Shown: positions 11,001 to 22,574, counted from the stretch's first letter. The stretch: DNA of 64,000 bases from Ampullaceana balthica (GCA_944989445.1 CALYLW010000135.1:738217-802216), one strand, 5' to 3'. The notes: generated by a model from the sequence alone, not told the origin. A program made the numbers and translations.

Positions 11001-12883
11001 TGAGATATGCTTTACTTTATTGGTTCAAGGAATAATGAGATATGCTTTACTTTATTGGTTCAAGGAATAATGAGATATGCTTTACTTTATTGGTTCAAGG
11101 AATAATGAGATATGCTTTACTTTATTGGTTCAAGGAATAATGAGATATGCTTTACTTTATTGGTTCAAGGAATAATGAGATATGCTTTACTTTATTGGTT
11201 CAAGGAATAATGAGATATGCTTTACTTTATTGGTTCAAGGAATAATGAGATATGCTTTACTTTATTGGTTCAAGGAATAATGAGATATGCTTTACTTTAT
11301 TGGTTCAAGGAATAATGAGATATGCTTTACTTTATTGGTTCAAGGAATAATGAGATATGCTTTACTTTATTGGTTCAAGGAATAATGAGATATGCTTTAC
11401 TTTATTGGTTCAAGGAATAATGAGATATGCTTTACTTTATTGGTTCAAGGAATAATGAGATATGCTTTACTTTATTGGTTCAAGGAATAATGAGATATGC
11501 TTTACTTTATTGGTTCAAGGAATAATGAGATATGCTTTACTTTATTGGTTCAAGGAATAATGAGATATGCTTTACTTTATTGGTTCAAGGAATAATGAGA
11601 TATGCTTTACTTTATTGGTTCAAGGAATAATGAGATATGCTTTACTTTATTGGTTCAAGGAATAATGAGATATGCTTTACTTTATTGGTTCAAGGAATAA
11701 TGAGATATGCTTTACTTTATTGGTTCAAGGAATAATGAGATATGCTTTACTTTATTGGTTCAAGGAATAATGAGATATGCTTTACTTTATTGGTTCAAGG
11801 AATAATGAGATATGCTTTACTTTATTGGTTCAAGGAATAATGAGATATGCTTTACTTTATTGGTTCAAGGAATAATGAGATATGCTTTACTTTATTGGTT
11901 CAAGGAATAATGAGATATGCTTTACTTTATTGGTTCAAGGAATAATGAGATATGCTTTACTTTATTGGTTCAAGGAATAATGAGATATGCTTTACTTTAT
12001 TGGTTCAAGGAATAATGAGATATGCTTTACTTTATTGGTTCAAGGAATAATGAGATATGCTTTACTTTATTGGTTCAAGGAATAATGAGATATGCTTTAC
12101 TTTATTGGTTCAAGGAATAATGAGATATGCTTTACTTTATTGGTTCAAGGAATAATGAGATATGCTTTACTTTATTGGTTCAAGGAATAATGAGATATGC
12201 TTTACTTTATTGGTTCAAGGAATAATGAGATATGCTTTACTTTATTGGTTCAAGGAATAGTGAGATATGCTTTACTTTATTGGTTCAAGGAATAGTGAGA
12301 TATGCTTTACTTTATTGGTTCAAGGAATAGTGAGATATGCTTTACTTTATTGGTTCAAGGAATAATGAGATATGCTTTACTTTATTGGTTCAAGGAATAA
12401 TGAGATATGCTTTACTTTATTGGTTCAAGGAATAATGAGATATGCTTTACTTTATTGGTTCAAGGAATAATGAGATATGCTTTACTTTATTGGTTCAAGG
12501 AATAATGAGATATGCTTTACTTTATTGGTTCAAGGAATAATGAGATATGCTTTACTTTATTGGTTCAAGGAATAATGAGATATGCTTTACTTTATTGGTT
12601 CAAGGAATAATGAGATATGCTTTACTTTATTGGTTCAAGGAATAATGAGATATGCTTTACTTTATTGGTTCAAGGAATAATGAGATATGCTTTACTTTAT
12701 TGGTTCAAGGAATAATGAGATATGCTTTACTTTATTGGTTCAAGGAATAGTGAGATATGCTTTACTTTATTGGTTCAAGGAATAATGAGATATGCTTTAC
12801 TTTATTGGTTCAAGGAATAATGAGATATGCTTTACTTTATTGGTTCAAGGAATAGTGAGATATGCTTTACTTTATTGGTTCAA
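8067..12883. repeat. 35-bp minisatellite, about 137 copies
   Basis: Unit length 35 bp, core CAAGGAATAATGAGATATGC then TTTACTTTATTGGTT. It is almost perfectly homogeneous over 4.8 kb. A recurrent aatAGTGAG variant appears singly (for example 9422, 10227) and clusters at 12257-12330 and 12746-12853. Two disturbed spots with several small deletions lie at 8212-8243 and 9005-9045. The extreme homogeneity indicates recent expansion. Ends abruptly in a T-rich sequence at 12884. Confidence 0.98.
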
Positions 12884-13405
12884 TCTTTTTTTTTAAGATC
12901 TCAATTAAAATAGCCATCATAAATTTATTGTCTAAATTTTAGTATGCAAAAACTTTAAAGTTTTATTACAACTGCCTAACAAACAAAACCTCTCTATAAT
13001 ATCTGAAATATTTTATTAATTAACACTTAAATAATTAACACTTAAATATTGAACACTTAATTAATGCCTGGCAGTGACTACACCAGTTGTGAGCTCCTTT
13101 TTTTAAAAAAAAGTAAATTAGTCACTACATGATTATGCATTCATTTAAGTTCAACGTATAATTTAAAGCAAATATGTTTAATGCAGCAAAAACAATACAC
13201 AGAAACTTCTGTTGTGTTATATTGGTAGGATCTTTCAGTTTTTTATTTATAGACAAGAGAGAAGACATAAGAAGTTAAAACCAGGGAGTAGATAGTGTAA
13301 ACTTAAAGAGGTTATGTTTGGTGGGAGAGAACAAGGTGCATAGTAATCTTTCCAGATAAGCTCCTACCTTCAATTAATTAATATTTTGCGAAGGCCTATG
13401 CCTAA
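12884..13405. other. Intergenic AT-rich sequence
   Basis: No gene or transposon end is recognised. A small cluster of AACACTTAA repeats lies at 13021-13060. Confidence 0.5.
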
Positions 13406-15322
13406 GGGGCCGTCCATAAATGACGTCACGCTCCTAGGGGGGGGAGGGGGGGTCACACTTTTGTGACGTTGCGTGATGAGGGGGAGGGAGGGGGGTTGAA
13501 GAAATGTGACGTCACATCAAAGCGGTAACTTTAAATAAAACTTCCACTGAAATATTTGGTCACTTACAATTTATTTAATGACTTTTTTCTCGTTTTTTAA
13601 AAAAAAACAGTGCTTCTCAATGTGCTGGTCGGTAGGCCATCAGACGCTGGTTGGCGTATGCTATCAAGACACGAAAATTAAATCTAATTATAATCCTTAA
13701 GTTTGAGAATCCACAAGATAACATATGAAATTGTTACACTGCGTCGTTTGATGTTGACATCAAAGCATTTGTGATCTAACCGCAGCTCCGTTTGGTTCTC
13801 TCATGCCCGTTACCACAAAATATACAAGTTTATGTATGCGTTACCCCCCCCCCAGATTCTAGGTCCTGCTCACGTGACTCGGGGATTTGGGGGAGCGTCT
13901 TTAGCACCCCCACCCCTCCACCCACCCCCCACCCCGAAAATGCTACTGGTGAGTTTTACAAACATGACAAGTGTCTAAAAATGATTTGAATAGGATTATG
14001 TGTAGATATTTTAAGTCAAAACGACAAGGAATATCCTTTTTCTTTAAAAGGGGAGGGAGGGGAATCTATTTGATAGAATTAAAAACGTTTTACGTTTGAT
14101 ATAAATGTTCGATGGTTTTTGATAAAACGCCCCTGGCCATTCTAGTCTTCCAGATCAGTGCTTCTCATAGTGGTGGTCTGCGGACCGATGCCAGTCCGTG
14201 GGCCATCCACTGCAGGTCCGCAGATGTTCTCAAAAAAAGGACAGAAAAAATTGTCAGTGCAGGGAAAATAGTGCACCGGTCCCTGGTACAATGGAAAGAA
14301 TTCCTGCTGGTCCGCAATACTAAAAAGTATGAGAAGCACTGTTCTAGATATAATGGTAAATGAGCCCATTTAAAATTAGTCAAGTATTCATTAACTTTAT
14401 TGAATGCATCAAATTCTTGACATTGCAATTCGAGAGGAGAACAAAACAACTTTTCTTCCTAATTCAGTTTTTAAGGCATTAATTTTAAATATCACAGAAA
14501 TGATACGTGATAAAGACAAGTCATGTGGATTAAGATTATTGTCACTCGTGTCAATATAAATGAAAGTAGAGTAGATTTAGATGTCTTCATATAATGCGTA
14601 GGTAAGAAATCTACATAGTTGTCTCATTTTTAAAAATGCATTTTCTGGAAGGAACCTGTTTAATAATGGGCATATGTTACAAGCGTACACGTACACATGA
14701 CTTATTTTAATATATCTAGTGGATTGTAGCGGATGTTATATGTATTAAATGAGTCTGCATTACCCCCAAGAATTCACTTTTTGACCCCAGTTCAGGTTAT
14801 TTACCCCTGTTCGCCGACCTCTGTCTTACGGGATGCCCGTCAGTCAATTGAGGGATTTTAAAAAAATACATTTTAAACATTTTATTTTTATATAATTTTT
14901 TTTCTAAACAAAGACGTTAACCGTGATGATCAATATTCAATGTTTAATTTGTATTCATTAAAATAAAATATAAGCTAAGGATGTCAACACAGTTCGTTTT
15001 CTGAAGGCATGTTAAACGGTTTTTAAAAATGATTCACGCGGGTTACGATATTACAATTTAGATCTTCACTAAATAAATAATAAATACTTAAATGACAATA
15101 AAAGTTATTTGAAATATACTTATTTTCAAATAGAAAATAAAGTTTTTTTGTTGTTTTTTTGTTTTTGTTTCTTTGTTATTTTATTTTTTTATTTTTTTTA
15201 TTTTTTTTTAGGGGGGGGGGTCAAAGATTTGTGACGTATTTTTAGAGGGGGGGTCTAAGTTTTTGTGACGTCGCGTGACGAGGGGGGGGGAGGGGGTAAA
15301 AAATCTGCAAAAATCGCGTGAC
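13406..15322 (+). mobile_element. GGGGCCGTCC-ended DNA element, copy 1 (3' end lost)
   Basis: Begins GGGGCCGTCCATAAATGACG at 13406, identical to the left end of the copy at 61291. About 1.3 kb of interior aligns between the two copies. Here the right end stops at GCGTGAC (15322) and lacks the complementary terminus. It carries two extra blocks absent from copy 2: a 186-bp hAT MITE (14156-14341) and about 290 bp at 14650-14940. Subterminal modules with GTGACG..GCGTGA(C/T)GAGGGGG lie near both ends in the same orientation. No transposase frame is visible. Confidence 0.8.
14156..14341 (+). mobile_element. hAT-type MITE (CAGTGCTTCTCA family), copy A
   Basis: 186 bp, TIRs CAGTGCTTCTCA / TGAGAAGCACTG. 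Flanked by TTCCAGAT (14148-14155) and TTCTAGAT (14342-14349), an 8-bp target duplication with one change. The paralogous element at 61291-62635 has the empty site, which confirms the insertion boundaries. The open frames over it are not coding. Confidence 0.9.
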
Positions 15323-17037
15323 TTAAAATTAGTTTATATTTATTGGCTATACAAGATATTTTTTTTAATTTTAAATCTAAATCAGTGATTAAATCAGCAT
15401 TTAACCTAATTTAAGATTTAATTGGCCATTAATCATCATTATTTGATTCTCATACATATGAAGTAGGCTACTAATATTTTGGTTTTCTGTAACTTAAACA
15501 TTACCAGATAATTTATCTAATTATAATACTAATATGAATATGTGATGATAAATAAATTATATTAATATTCATTTTGATGTGCTTATAAAATTGTCACTTA
15601 TCAGTTGCCTATTAGGGAGGATCACCAAAAATTTCAGACTTAATTTTTTTTTATAAGAAATTTAATTGATAAAGAAAATTAAAATAAAATGTCCTAAATT
15701 ATGTGTCTTGTGTCTGTGTTAAACTCAGTAACTGAACTTAAGAAAAGTCTAAAATCTAAGAGTTCTCTAAGTGCCCTAGCAGTTACTTTGTCAAAATTAA
15801 TTATATTACTATATTAATTTTATCACATTCTGAGTTATTTTAATTTAAAATTAAATACCTAATTTAAATACAAATTGTCCTAATTTAAGTTAAAGCTGTG
15901 AAAGCAACTTACATGATAATTTTAAGAAGTCTAAGTCAAGCTGATAAGCAAGCTTATCAAGCTAAGAGCTGCAAAGCATCTACTTTTTTAATCTACTAAA
16001 TTATGCTACCTATCCCATAGCTACACTATAGGCACTATAGGACTATAGCAGACTATGCTGTAAGTTATAAATTAGGGGCAGTAACTTCGTTACAAAACAA
16101 AAAAACTATGTCTATACTATATTAGACTAAAATAAAAGCATGTAACAATTGACATTGTTATTGTTTGTAATATGTCCTACTAACCCACTTTTTAATTAAA
16201 GTTTTTACTTTATTTCACTTTTGAATTGATTGAAGTCATTAGGGCGTACGGTGATTGCCTTAAGTCTTAGGTTTTAAGTTTATGCCCTTAGGCCTTAGCC
16301 TTAGGTTAGGCTTAGGCCTAGGCGACTTCACTTATGAAAATAAACATTCCCAACATGCGGCATGCGATACTTTCAAATTTAAATAATTAAATATCCGTGA
16401 CCGTAAGCAACACTGAGACCGAGGCTCCTCCTACTCCCAAGTGTAACTAGTTAAGAGTAAGAATGAGTTACACTGTTTTGATACTCAGACTGACAACTGA
16501 CTGAAACCGAATGTCAGTGTTAGTGTTGTGAGTTATTTGTCATTTTATTTTTGATTAAGTATTGACACTATGACTATGACAATTATTTGAAATTTAATTG
16601 ATTGGCATGTACAAAATGTACAAATACTAATACAATTACAATTTACAAACAATTTACCTCAGTACTCATTGTCCTCCGTATGATTTTTATAGTACAAGTG
16701 CACAATGTAGGCCTACTTAGTACAGTACATGCATTCATGCATTTAAATACCATATGAATATGCCATATTGACATATGAGTATTATTATTATTAGTCTTAA
16801 AATTGACTTGGATTTAAGTATTCACTTACGTCAGTTAAGTCTTGTGTCGTGTATAAGTATGTATTAAACTAAAACAAACAAACATCAAACATACTTACTT
16901 TAACTTTATTACCAACACAAATGTAAACAATAAATAACTAAATAAAACACTTTTCTGTTTAAGAAACAGAAATTAAACGTTAGGGTTAAAGTTAAAGGCT
17001 AAAGGTCATTCACAACAGCTGTACTGGTACTGTAATG
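15323..17037. other. Intergenic AT-rich sequence
   Basis: No gene is recognised. Contains a palindromic stretch around 15936-15965 (GCTGATAAGCAAGCTTATC) and a run of CTTAGGCC-like repeats at 16255-16325. Confidence 0.5.
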
Positions 17038-17228
17038 CAGTGCTTCTCAAGCTTTTTACTATGGCGGACCGGCAGGAATTTTGTCCATTGCACCAGGGCC
17101 AGGGACCAGTGATCTATTTTCCCTGCACTAACAATTTTTTCTGTCCTTTTTTGAGAACTTCTGCGGACCGGCGGCGGATGGCCCACGAACCGGCACCGGT
17201 CCGCGGACCACCATTTTGAGAAGCACTG
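17038..17228 (-). mobile_element. hAT-type MITE (CAGTGCTTCTCA family), copy B
   Basis: 191 bp with TIRs CAGTGCTTCTCA / TGAGAAGCACTG and the same interior as copy A, in the opposite orientation (GGACCGGC..GGTCCGCGGACC). Flanking 8-mers CTGTAATG / CTTTTATT match at only 5 of 8, so the duplication has decayed or this is an older insertion. Confidence 0.85.
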
Positions 17229-18039
17229 CTTTTATTAATTAGTGAAAACTTAAAGGAAAATGGTGACCGTTGTTTAGTATATGAAGTGACATGACATAAG
17301 CCACAAGTTGCCACCAGCGTGATAATGTCAATGAATACAATCGACTGTACTCTATCTCTTAAATATAATTGACGCAGGAAACAAAAGCAGATTTTTTTTC
17401 AAAGAATCAAAAAATGACTTCAGGTGCACCTGAATTTGAATCTAAACAAAAGGTAAATCGCATATTTAAATAAAAAGAAAATTTAACATTGAGGCGTAGC
17501 CCCTTGATAATGACAATGATAATTACAAATTATAATCATACCATGACTGTGCTGATAGGGTCCTTAAATTATTCTAACGCTTATACTAATACAAAATACA
17601 CAAACAAATTGTGTAATGACATTAAATGAGAATAATAAATTTTTAAGTTTAAGCTGTATTTAGTATTACTGTACTTAAATTTAAATAACAATAAAGTAAA
17701 GTGTAAAGCTTAAATTTATTGATTTTTTAAAAACAATAAATTGAACTTTTTATTACTTATTATATTCATTCACAATTTGTTTGTGTATTTTGTATTTTAT
17801 TTAAAAGCTAATATATTGCAGTCCTATTCTATATGATATTAAACTTATACTAATTACTAATACTAATACTTGCAGTTGGTGCTAATGCACCATGCATGGT
17901 CATGGCTGATCTGGGACTGAGATTAAAACAGGTTATAATTCCCTAGGGTAAGGGTAGTTATAAATCTATGGGCTTGGCCTTATCTAACATCATCATTATT
18001 GCCTGTTGTCCAAGCTGGGGCATAGTCCACAAACAAAGG
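17229..18039. repeat. Intergenic sequence with an inverted pair of a dispersed repeat
   Basis: A block containing ACAATTTGTTTGTGTATTTT lies at about 17773 and, inverted, at about 17590-17612. A third copy lies at 34698 with the same downstream 'CAGTCCTATTCTATA'. Probably the ends of an interspersed element that I cannot name. No gene is seen. Confidence 0.5.
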
Positions 18040-18415
18040 CTCTCCAGGCATCCCAGTCAAAAACTTAGGCCAGTCTCTTCAGATATCCCCAGTTGTGCTC
18101 ACTCTTTTTGGTGTCTGCCTCCAGTTCCCTTCTCCAGGTCATCTTGGGTCTACCTCTTTTTCTCTTGCCCAGGGGGTTCCAATTGAGGGCGTATCTAGTG
18201 ATACTGGATGTTGGCTGGAGGGTGTGACCACCAATCCATCGACTTCTGCGCTGGCATTCTAACTCTAATTTTTGTTGTGTGTGTTGCCAGAGCTCCTTGT
18301 TGGTAATGATGCTGGGCCAGCGGATTCTGAGAATCTTCCAGAGGTTGATAAATGTATGTAGCTTTTTGAACCAGGTGTTGTTGTTCACCGTGTGTCTGCA
18401 ACATGTAGCAAGACA
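18040..18415 (-). pseudogene. Non-LTR retrotransposon ORF2 C-terminus (interrupted LINE, 3' segment)
   Basis: Minus strand 18388 down to 18065 reads TWFKKLHTFINLWKILRIRW, NKELWQHTQQ, RRSRWIGGHTLQ and GKRKRGRPKMTWRRELEADT, then stops. This is the common C-terminal region of the retrotransposon ORF often annotated 'craniofacial development protein 2-like'. The upstream RT part continues at 21057-21084 and 21423-21750 after two later insertions are removed. Confidence 0.85.
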
Positions 18416-18419
18416 GGCT

Positions 18420-21052
18420 CAGCCATTCCACACTAACCTAAACAGCAACATTATTTTTTCAAATTGTTCTAGCATAGGAAAACTATACATTTTCTGAAAG
18501 GTTACATTCTGCTCTATCAGAATATGCTAAAATTGTGTATGCAGTGATAAGCAGTAACATTATATGACTTGTTGAAAACAATTACTGTAATAACTAAAAC
18601 TATCCCAGTTATGGTGTTTTCCACTTGGAAATTCCCAGTGTACACATTTCATTTGTTTTAACCAAATTGCTGATTCAGGTGAGTTGCTAATATAACAAAG
18701 AACTAGTTTGTACATATAATTTATGCACTTTTATTGTTTTGCTGTCTGTAGTGGAATTTAAAATCTATCTCATTTTTGGTCCCGTGAGTCACGGTAATAT
18801 ATATTCTAGTTTATTTTGCATGTCATTGTTAATTAATTAAGGATAAATATGTTATTTTACCTCAGTATTTTAACCGATTTTTCTTTAGGCTGAAGTAGGT
18901 AGACTTTAAAGTAGAATAACAAACTTTAAATCAATAGCAAAGGTGTGTCCCTTGAGTCACTTTTAATTGACTTTTTGTGACCATACACAGTTTAAAAAAT
19001 TCTAGTTTATTTTAGTTTTACTTTATCATCTGCTAGTTAATTTGCTGATAAAGAGCTTTGAATTGTCTTTGATAAGATAGTAATTTTATAATTCTAACTC
19101 ATTTGGTTAATTTATTATGATTTTTAAAAAATGTAAAATTGACTTTTTGTCTCCCTTTTTATTTTTTGTCAAATCGTGATTCAGCTAATTTTTTAATGAA
19201 TAAAATTTGTATTTAAAACACTGTGACAGACCTGAAGAAAGTTTATTTTGTTATCTGTATAGTTGTCTGTGAGGGAAATAAGTTTAAAAGCTCCCAAAGA
19301 GTTATTTTAAAAGTTACAGGGTGTCAAAAACACACTTGCACACTGAGTGGTGTCTGCCATTTTGGAATTTTCAAAAATTCATAACTTAAATATTATTTGA
19401 GGTAGAATAATAATTTTTGTTGTTCTGTTATAATGAAGATAAGCACTGTAAAGGTGAGTATCCAAATTGAATGTAGTTCTAATTTGAAATTTTCATTTAG
19501 AATACCTAATAGAAGCTTATTACGAGTGGTGGGCAAAAGTTAACTAAAATTAGCTAACTTTTTCATTTTAGTTAAAGCAAAAGTTAACTTTTTTTTAAAA
19601 TATACTTATAATTTATAGTTTAGTAAACTTTTTAAATATTAGTTAATTAGTTTTAAATATTATATTTACAAAATTAGTTTCATTCATTCATATTTCCAAA
19701 TTTTGAAGCACACTCGTACTAGTCATTACAACAAATTGGTCATCAGTATCTAGTATTTCTACTCTATAAATTTGGTGGTGGATTTGAAAGGGTGAATTGT
19801 AGGTAAAATGACATTCAGTTTTTGTATTAAAAAAAATTCAAACTTGATTTTATTATAAGAGAATTGAATACTCTGAGATGAAAACAAAAAATATTTATGG
19901 GTATAATGTGTGCATTTGGAATGATTGTTTATTTGTGACAATTTATTTCAGTTATTCAATTATTATCTTAAAATATGTTCTGAAAAATGGTGTTATCTGC
20001 CAAAGAAAGGCAACAGAGAAGACGTGCTAAACTAAAAAGTGACCCTTTAGAGTTCATTCAACACAAAGCTAAGCATGTGAAGAAATGAGGAAATCACGGC
20101 TATTGCAATTTCAAAGGAGGCAAAAATGAAAACCCAAGAGAGAAATAAGCTAATTTATGAAAGGAGGGAGAAGGAGAAACTTAGAAAAAGAGCATACAGG
20201 GAGAAAATATCAGGAAAGCCGGCTCACTCTCTTGAAACAAGTCCTCGGGCATATGGTTCAAATCAGTGTTATTCAAGGGCTACGATGCGAGTGATAAAGG
20301 TATTTCCTAAAAGCCCAAGAAAACAAGCTGCTGTCATTAGGAATATGGTGAATGACCTTGAAAGGCATGGTGAACCTCGGGCAAAGAGCTCGCAGTGATG
20401 GACTTGATGATGCAGCAAAAGCACTGGTATTCTATGTAAGAGATGACATGAGCAGGATAGCACCCGGTGCCCCAATTCCCTTCCAGATCAGCGGAGGACT
20501 TTCTTTGCGTTAGTCATTCATCATTTTTATTGTATTTTTCATTACGCATGGTTCTATATAGCTATGGTTGGTAGTCTTCTATAGTAGATGCTGTTTTGAA
20601 GTGTCTGTAAAATATAATTTATGATAATTCTTGAATCGATTTGATTGTGTCCCGTGAGTCACTTTTTGTGTCCCGTGAGTAACGTTATAAAATCAATCAC
20701 CATATTTATTAGAGTAGGCAGATTTCAAATTTTATAATACTATATAAGACTCACAAGGGTACTTCAAATTTATAATCATTTTAAATCTTACTATGCAATA
20801 GATTTGAACAGAAATTATAACTAAGTTGCTTACCCTCAAGTGCCTGTTAATTTTGTGTCCCGTGAGTCACGCTTATTTATTTCAATCCAAAGTTGGAACA
20901 AGTGGCTAGTCAGCTCATGTTTTTTTATAGGGTTATAAACTAAACCTGCTAGTATTGGTATATATCATAATCAATGCAAATATTCTAGTACTTAATTAAA
21001 TATTTCAATTATAACTTCACTACCTGTCCCTTGAGTCACCGTGGAATGGCTG
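18420..21052. mobile_element. Unclassified 2.6-kb DNA element with 12-bp TIRs and 4-bp TSD
   Basis: Ends are CAGCCATTCCAC (18420-18431) and GTGGAATGGCTG (21041-21052). Both are flanked by GGCT (18416-18419, 21053-21056), a 4-bp target duplication. Excising it with one GGCT rejoins the flanking LINE frame ('VKPVLL' block), so the boundaries are secure. It carries six TGTCCCKTGAGTCAC motifs (18779, 18946, 20648, 20669, 20856, 21025), one abutting the right TIR, and a decayed reading frame at 19987-20513. No known transposase motif is recognised. A 4-bp TSD occurs in several superfamilies (Chapaev, Sola, Ginger, Academ-like), so I leave it unassigned. Confidence 0.8.
19987..20513 (+). pseudogene. 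Decayed basic protein frame carried by the 2.6-kb element
   Basis: Three pieces joined by frameshifts: 19987-20088 (MVLSAKERQQRRRAKLKSDP...), a middle frame through 20126-20398 rich in Lys/Arg/Glu (ERREKEKLRKRAYREK) with 'YSRATMRVIKVFPKSPRKQA', and 20397-20513 with 'FYVRDDMSRIAPG'. The combination of a basic N-terminal region, an SPRK motif and a D-D-x-SR-x-x-PG motif recalls a widespread family of uncharacterised invertebrate/fish proteins I have seen repeatedly in gene models; I cannot name its function. At least two frameshifts, so not functional here. Confidence 0.55.
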
Positions 21053-21056
21053 GGCT

Positions 21057-21750
21057 TCACTGTGTGTTGAATATCCTGACCTTGGTCTGGAGCAGAGGTC
21101 GGGAAACTTTCGTTCTGAGAGAGCCATAAAAACCGAATATTTTGAAAAGTAATTCTGTGAGAGCCATACATTATGTTTAAAATTAAAAATTCAAGTAAAT
21201 GTGTGCAATATGTGTAATTTCAAGACTAAAACTACAATAATATTGTCTCTGAATTCTTTTTAATAACAGTGTTATGCGGTTGTTTTTTTTATAAGCGAGT
21301 AGATCAAATGAGTCTGAATAAATTTGTTTTTTTAATCGAACATTTGTCTGAGAGCCAGATGCAGCTTTCAATAGAGCCACATCTGGCTCGCGAGCCATGG
21401 TTTCACGACCCCTGGTCTGGAGGGTCAAACTGCTGCAGGGGCAGACTTTTGTAAGCTGGTTAAATGCAGTTCTCACCTTGCCTATTCTCACTATTGTGTC
21501 AGCGTCTGTCCCTCCTTGAATGTCAATGATGCTGCTGAGGTATGTAACGCTATCACATCATCGAGATTTGCTCTTTCCAGTGATGTAGATGTGTTGCTTG
21601 ATGTATTTATTTTAATAACTTTACTTTTTCCTCTATGGATGTTCAGGCCAATGTAAGCAGAGAACTGTGCTTTCTCTTGCATCTGTTGCTGTGTGTGTGA
21701 TATTAGGGCCACCTCATCCCCAAAACTTGGGTTATCAAGCTGTTTCAATA
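21057..21750 (-). pseudogene. Non-LTR retrotransposon reverse transcriptase, 5' segment of interrupted LINE
   Basis: Minus strand 21748 down to about 21423 reads 'FGDEVALISHTQQQMQEKAQ', 'YIGLNIHRGKSKVIKINTSS' and 'RIGKVRTAFNQLTKV': the catalytic-box region and palm/thumb of an RTE/CR1-type RT. The usual FADD box is FGDE here, a broken active site. A hAT MITE (21093-21414) splits it, and the continuation lies across the 2.6-kb element at 18040-18415. Confidence 0.85.
21093..21414 (+). mobile_element. hAT-type MITE (CAGAGGTCGGG family)
   Basis: TIR-like ends CAGAGGTCGGGAAAC and TTTCACGACCCCTG. Flanked by a perfect 8-bp duplication GTCTGGAG (21085-21092 and 21415-21422), diagnostic of hAT. Interior has repeated GAGAGCCAT / GAGCCACATCTGGCTCGCGAGCC. 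Inserted in the LINE RT frame. Confidence 0.93.
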
Positions 21751-22275
21751 GTGAATTATTATTGGAATAGTAGTGTTGTTAACGAGTGAATCAAACAGTC
21801 ATACTTATTAAGTTGGGCCTGGCTATGTGATATGTATAGTAGGCAGGAGCCTGATTTAGGGACCAGATCTGTGAACTTCTCTTGGTAGGAGCCATTTTAT
21901 TACACGCTTTTATTTAACTCACACTGTTTGTATGTTGTATGTTGTATCCGTCAAATCTTGCAACGTAAAATTAAAGAAACCACTTTTGATGGTCCTAGAG
22001 ATCTCAAAATTTTACCACAGATAGATCTTGGATGACAATACATTGTATCAAAATTTCAGATCGATCGAATGTACCGTAATTAAATAAATGCATTTTTAAG
22101 TTTATCTTTATATATAATCTGTATCCGTGCTATTCTTGACTTTCACGTAAATGTCACCAGAGTCACCACCAGCCATCGGTGACCACATTCCAGGTGTTAA
22201 ACAGCTCAGTAATACGAAACTAAATCTAAATTGACATGATAATACAAAAGGAACAAATGGAATTTGTGTAGCCTA
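21751..22275. other. Intergenic sequence
   Basis: No gene is recognised. A stretch at 21895-21920 (CACGCTTTTATTTA) resembles the ends of the foldback element at 22796-23233. Confidence 0.4.
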
Positions 22276-22574
22276 GTTATCTTATCTTCTTATCTTATCT
22301 ATACAGACGCTCCTTCTATGCAGAAGATAGTTGCGTCCACAGACCATGACAGATGATCTGTTGGCAAGTGATGCAGCATTCACAGGCCACGGCTTTGTGG
22401 GTTCCACGCATTACCCAGCCGCCTAACTACATGTAGTGTTAGGTACCCATTCGGAGCGGGGTGACTCAGGGACGCCCTAGGCCCCGGGAACAAACCCTTG
22501 CCTTCACACGGATTCGAACCCGTGACCATCGGTACGACAGTCCAGTGCGCTGCCACTCGACCACCGCGTCCCGC
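22276..22574 (-). mobile_element. tRNA-derived SINE (minus strand)
   Basis: The minus strand begins GGACGCGGTGGTCGAGTGGC with a pol III A box (TGGTCGAGTGG, 22563-22553) and B box (GGTTCGAATCC, 22520-22510) 32 bp apart, as in tRNA genes. A roughly 170-bp body follows, then a 3' tail of (GATAA)-like repeats (TATCTTATCT on plus). The 3' body block is shared with 1855-1920. Confidence 0.85.

Noticed and set aside
16255..16325. Telomeric repeat (CTTAGGCC-like run)
   Set aside because: Motif is irregular and is not the TTAGGG repeat expected for molluscs; too short.
17114..17314. 66-codon minus frame as a gene
   Set aside because: Mostly inside the hAT MITE at 17038-17228; similar frames appear over its sister copy at 14156-14341.
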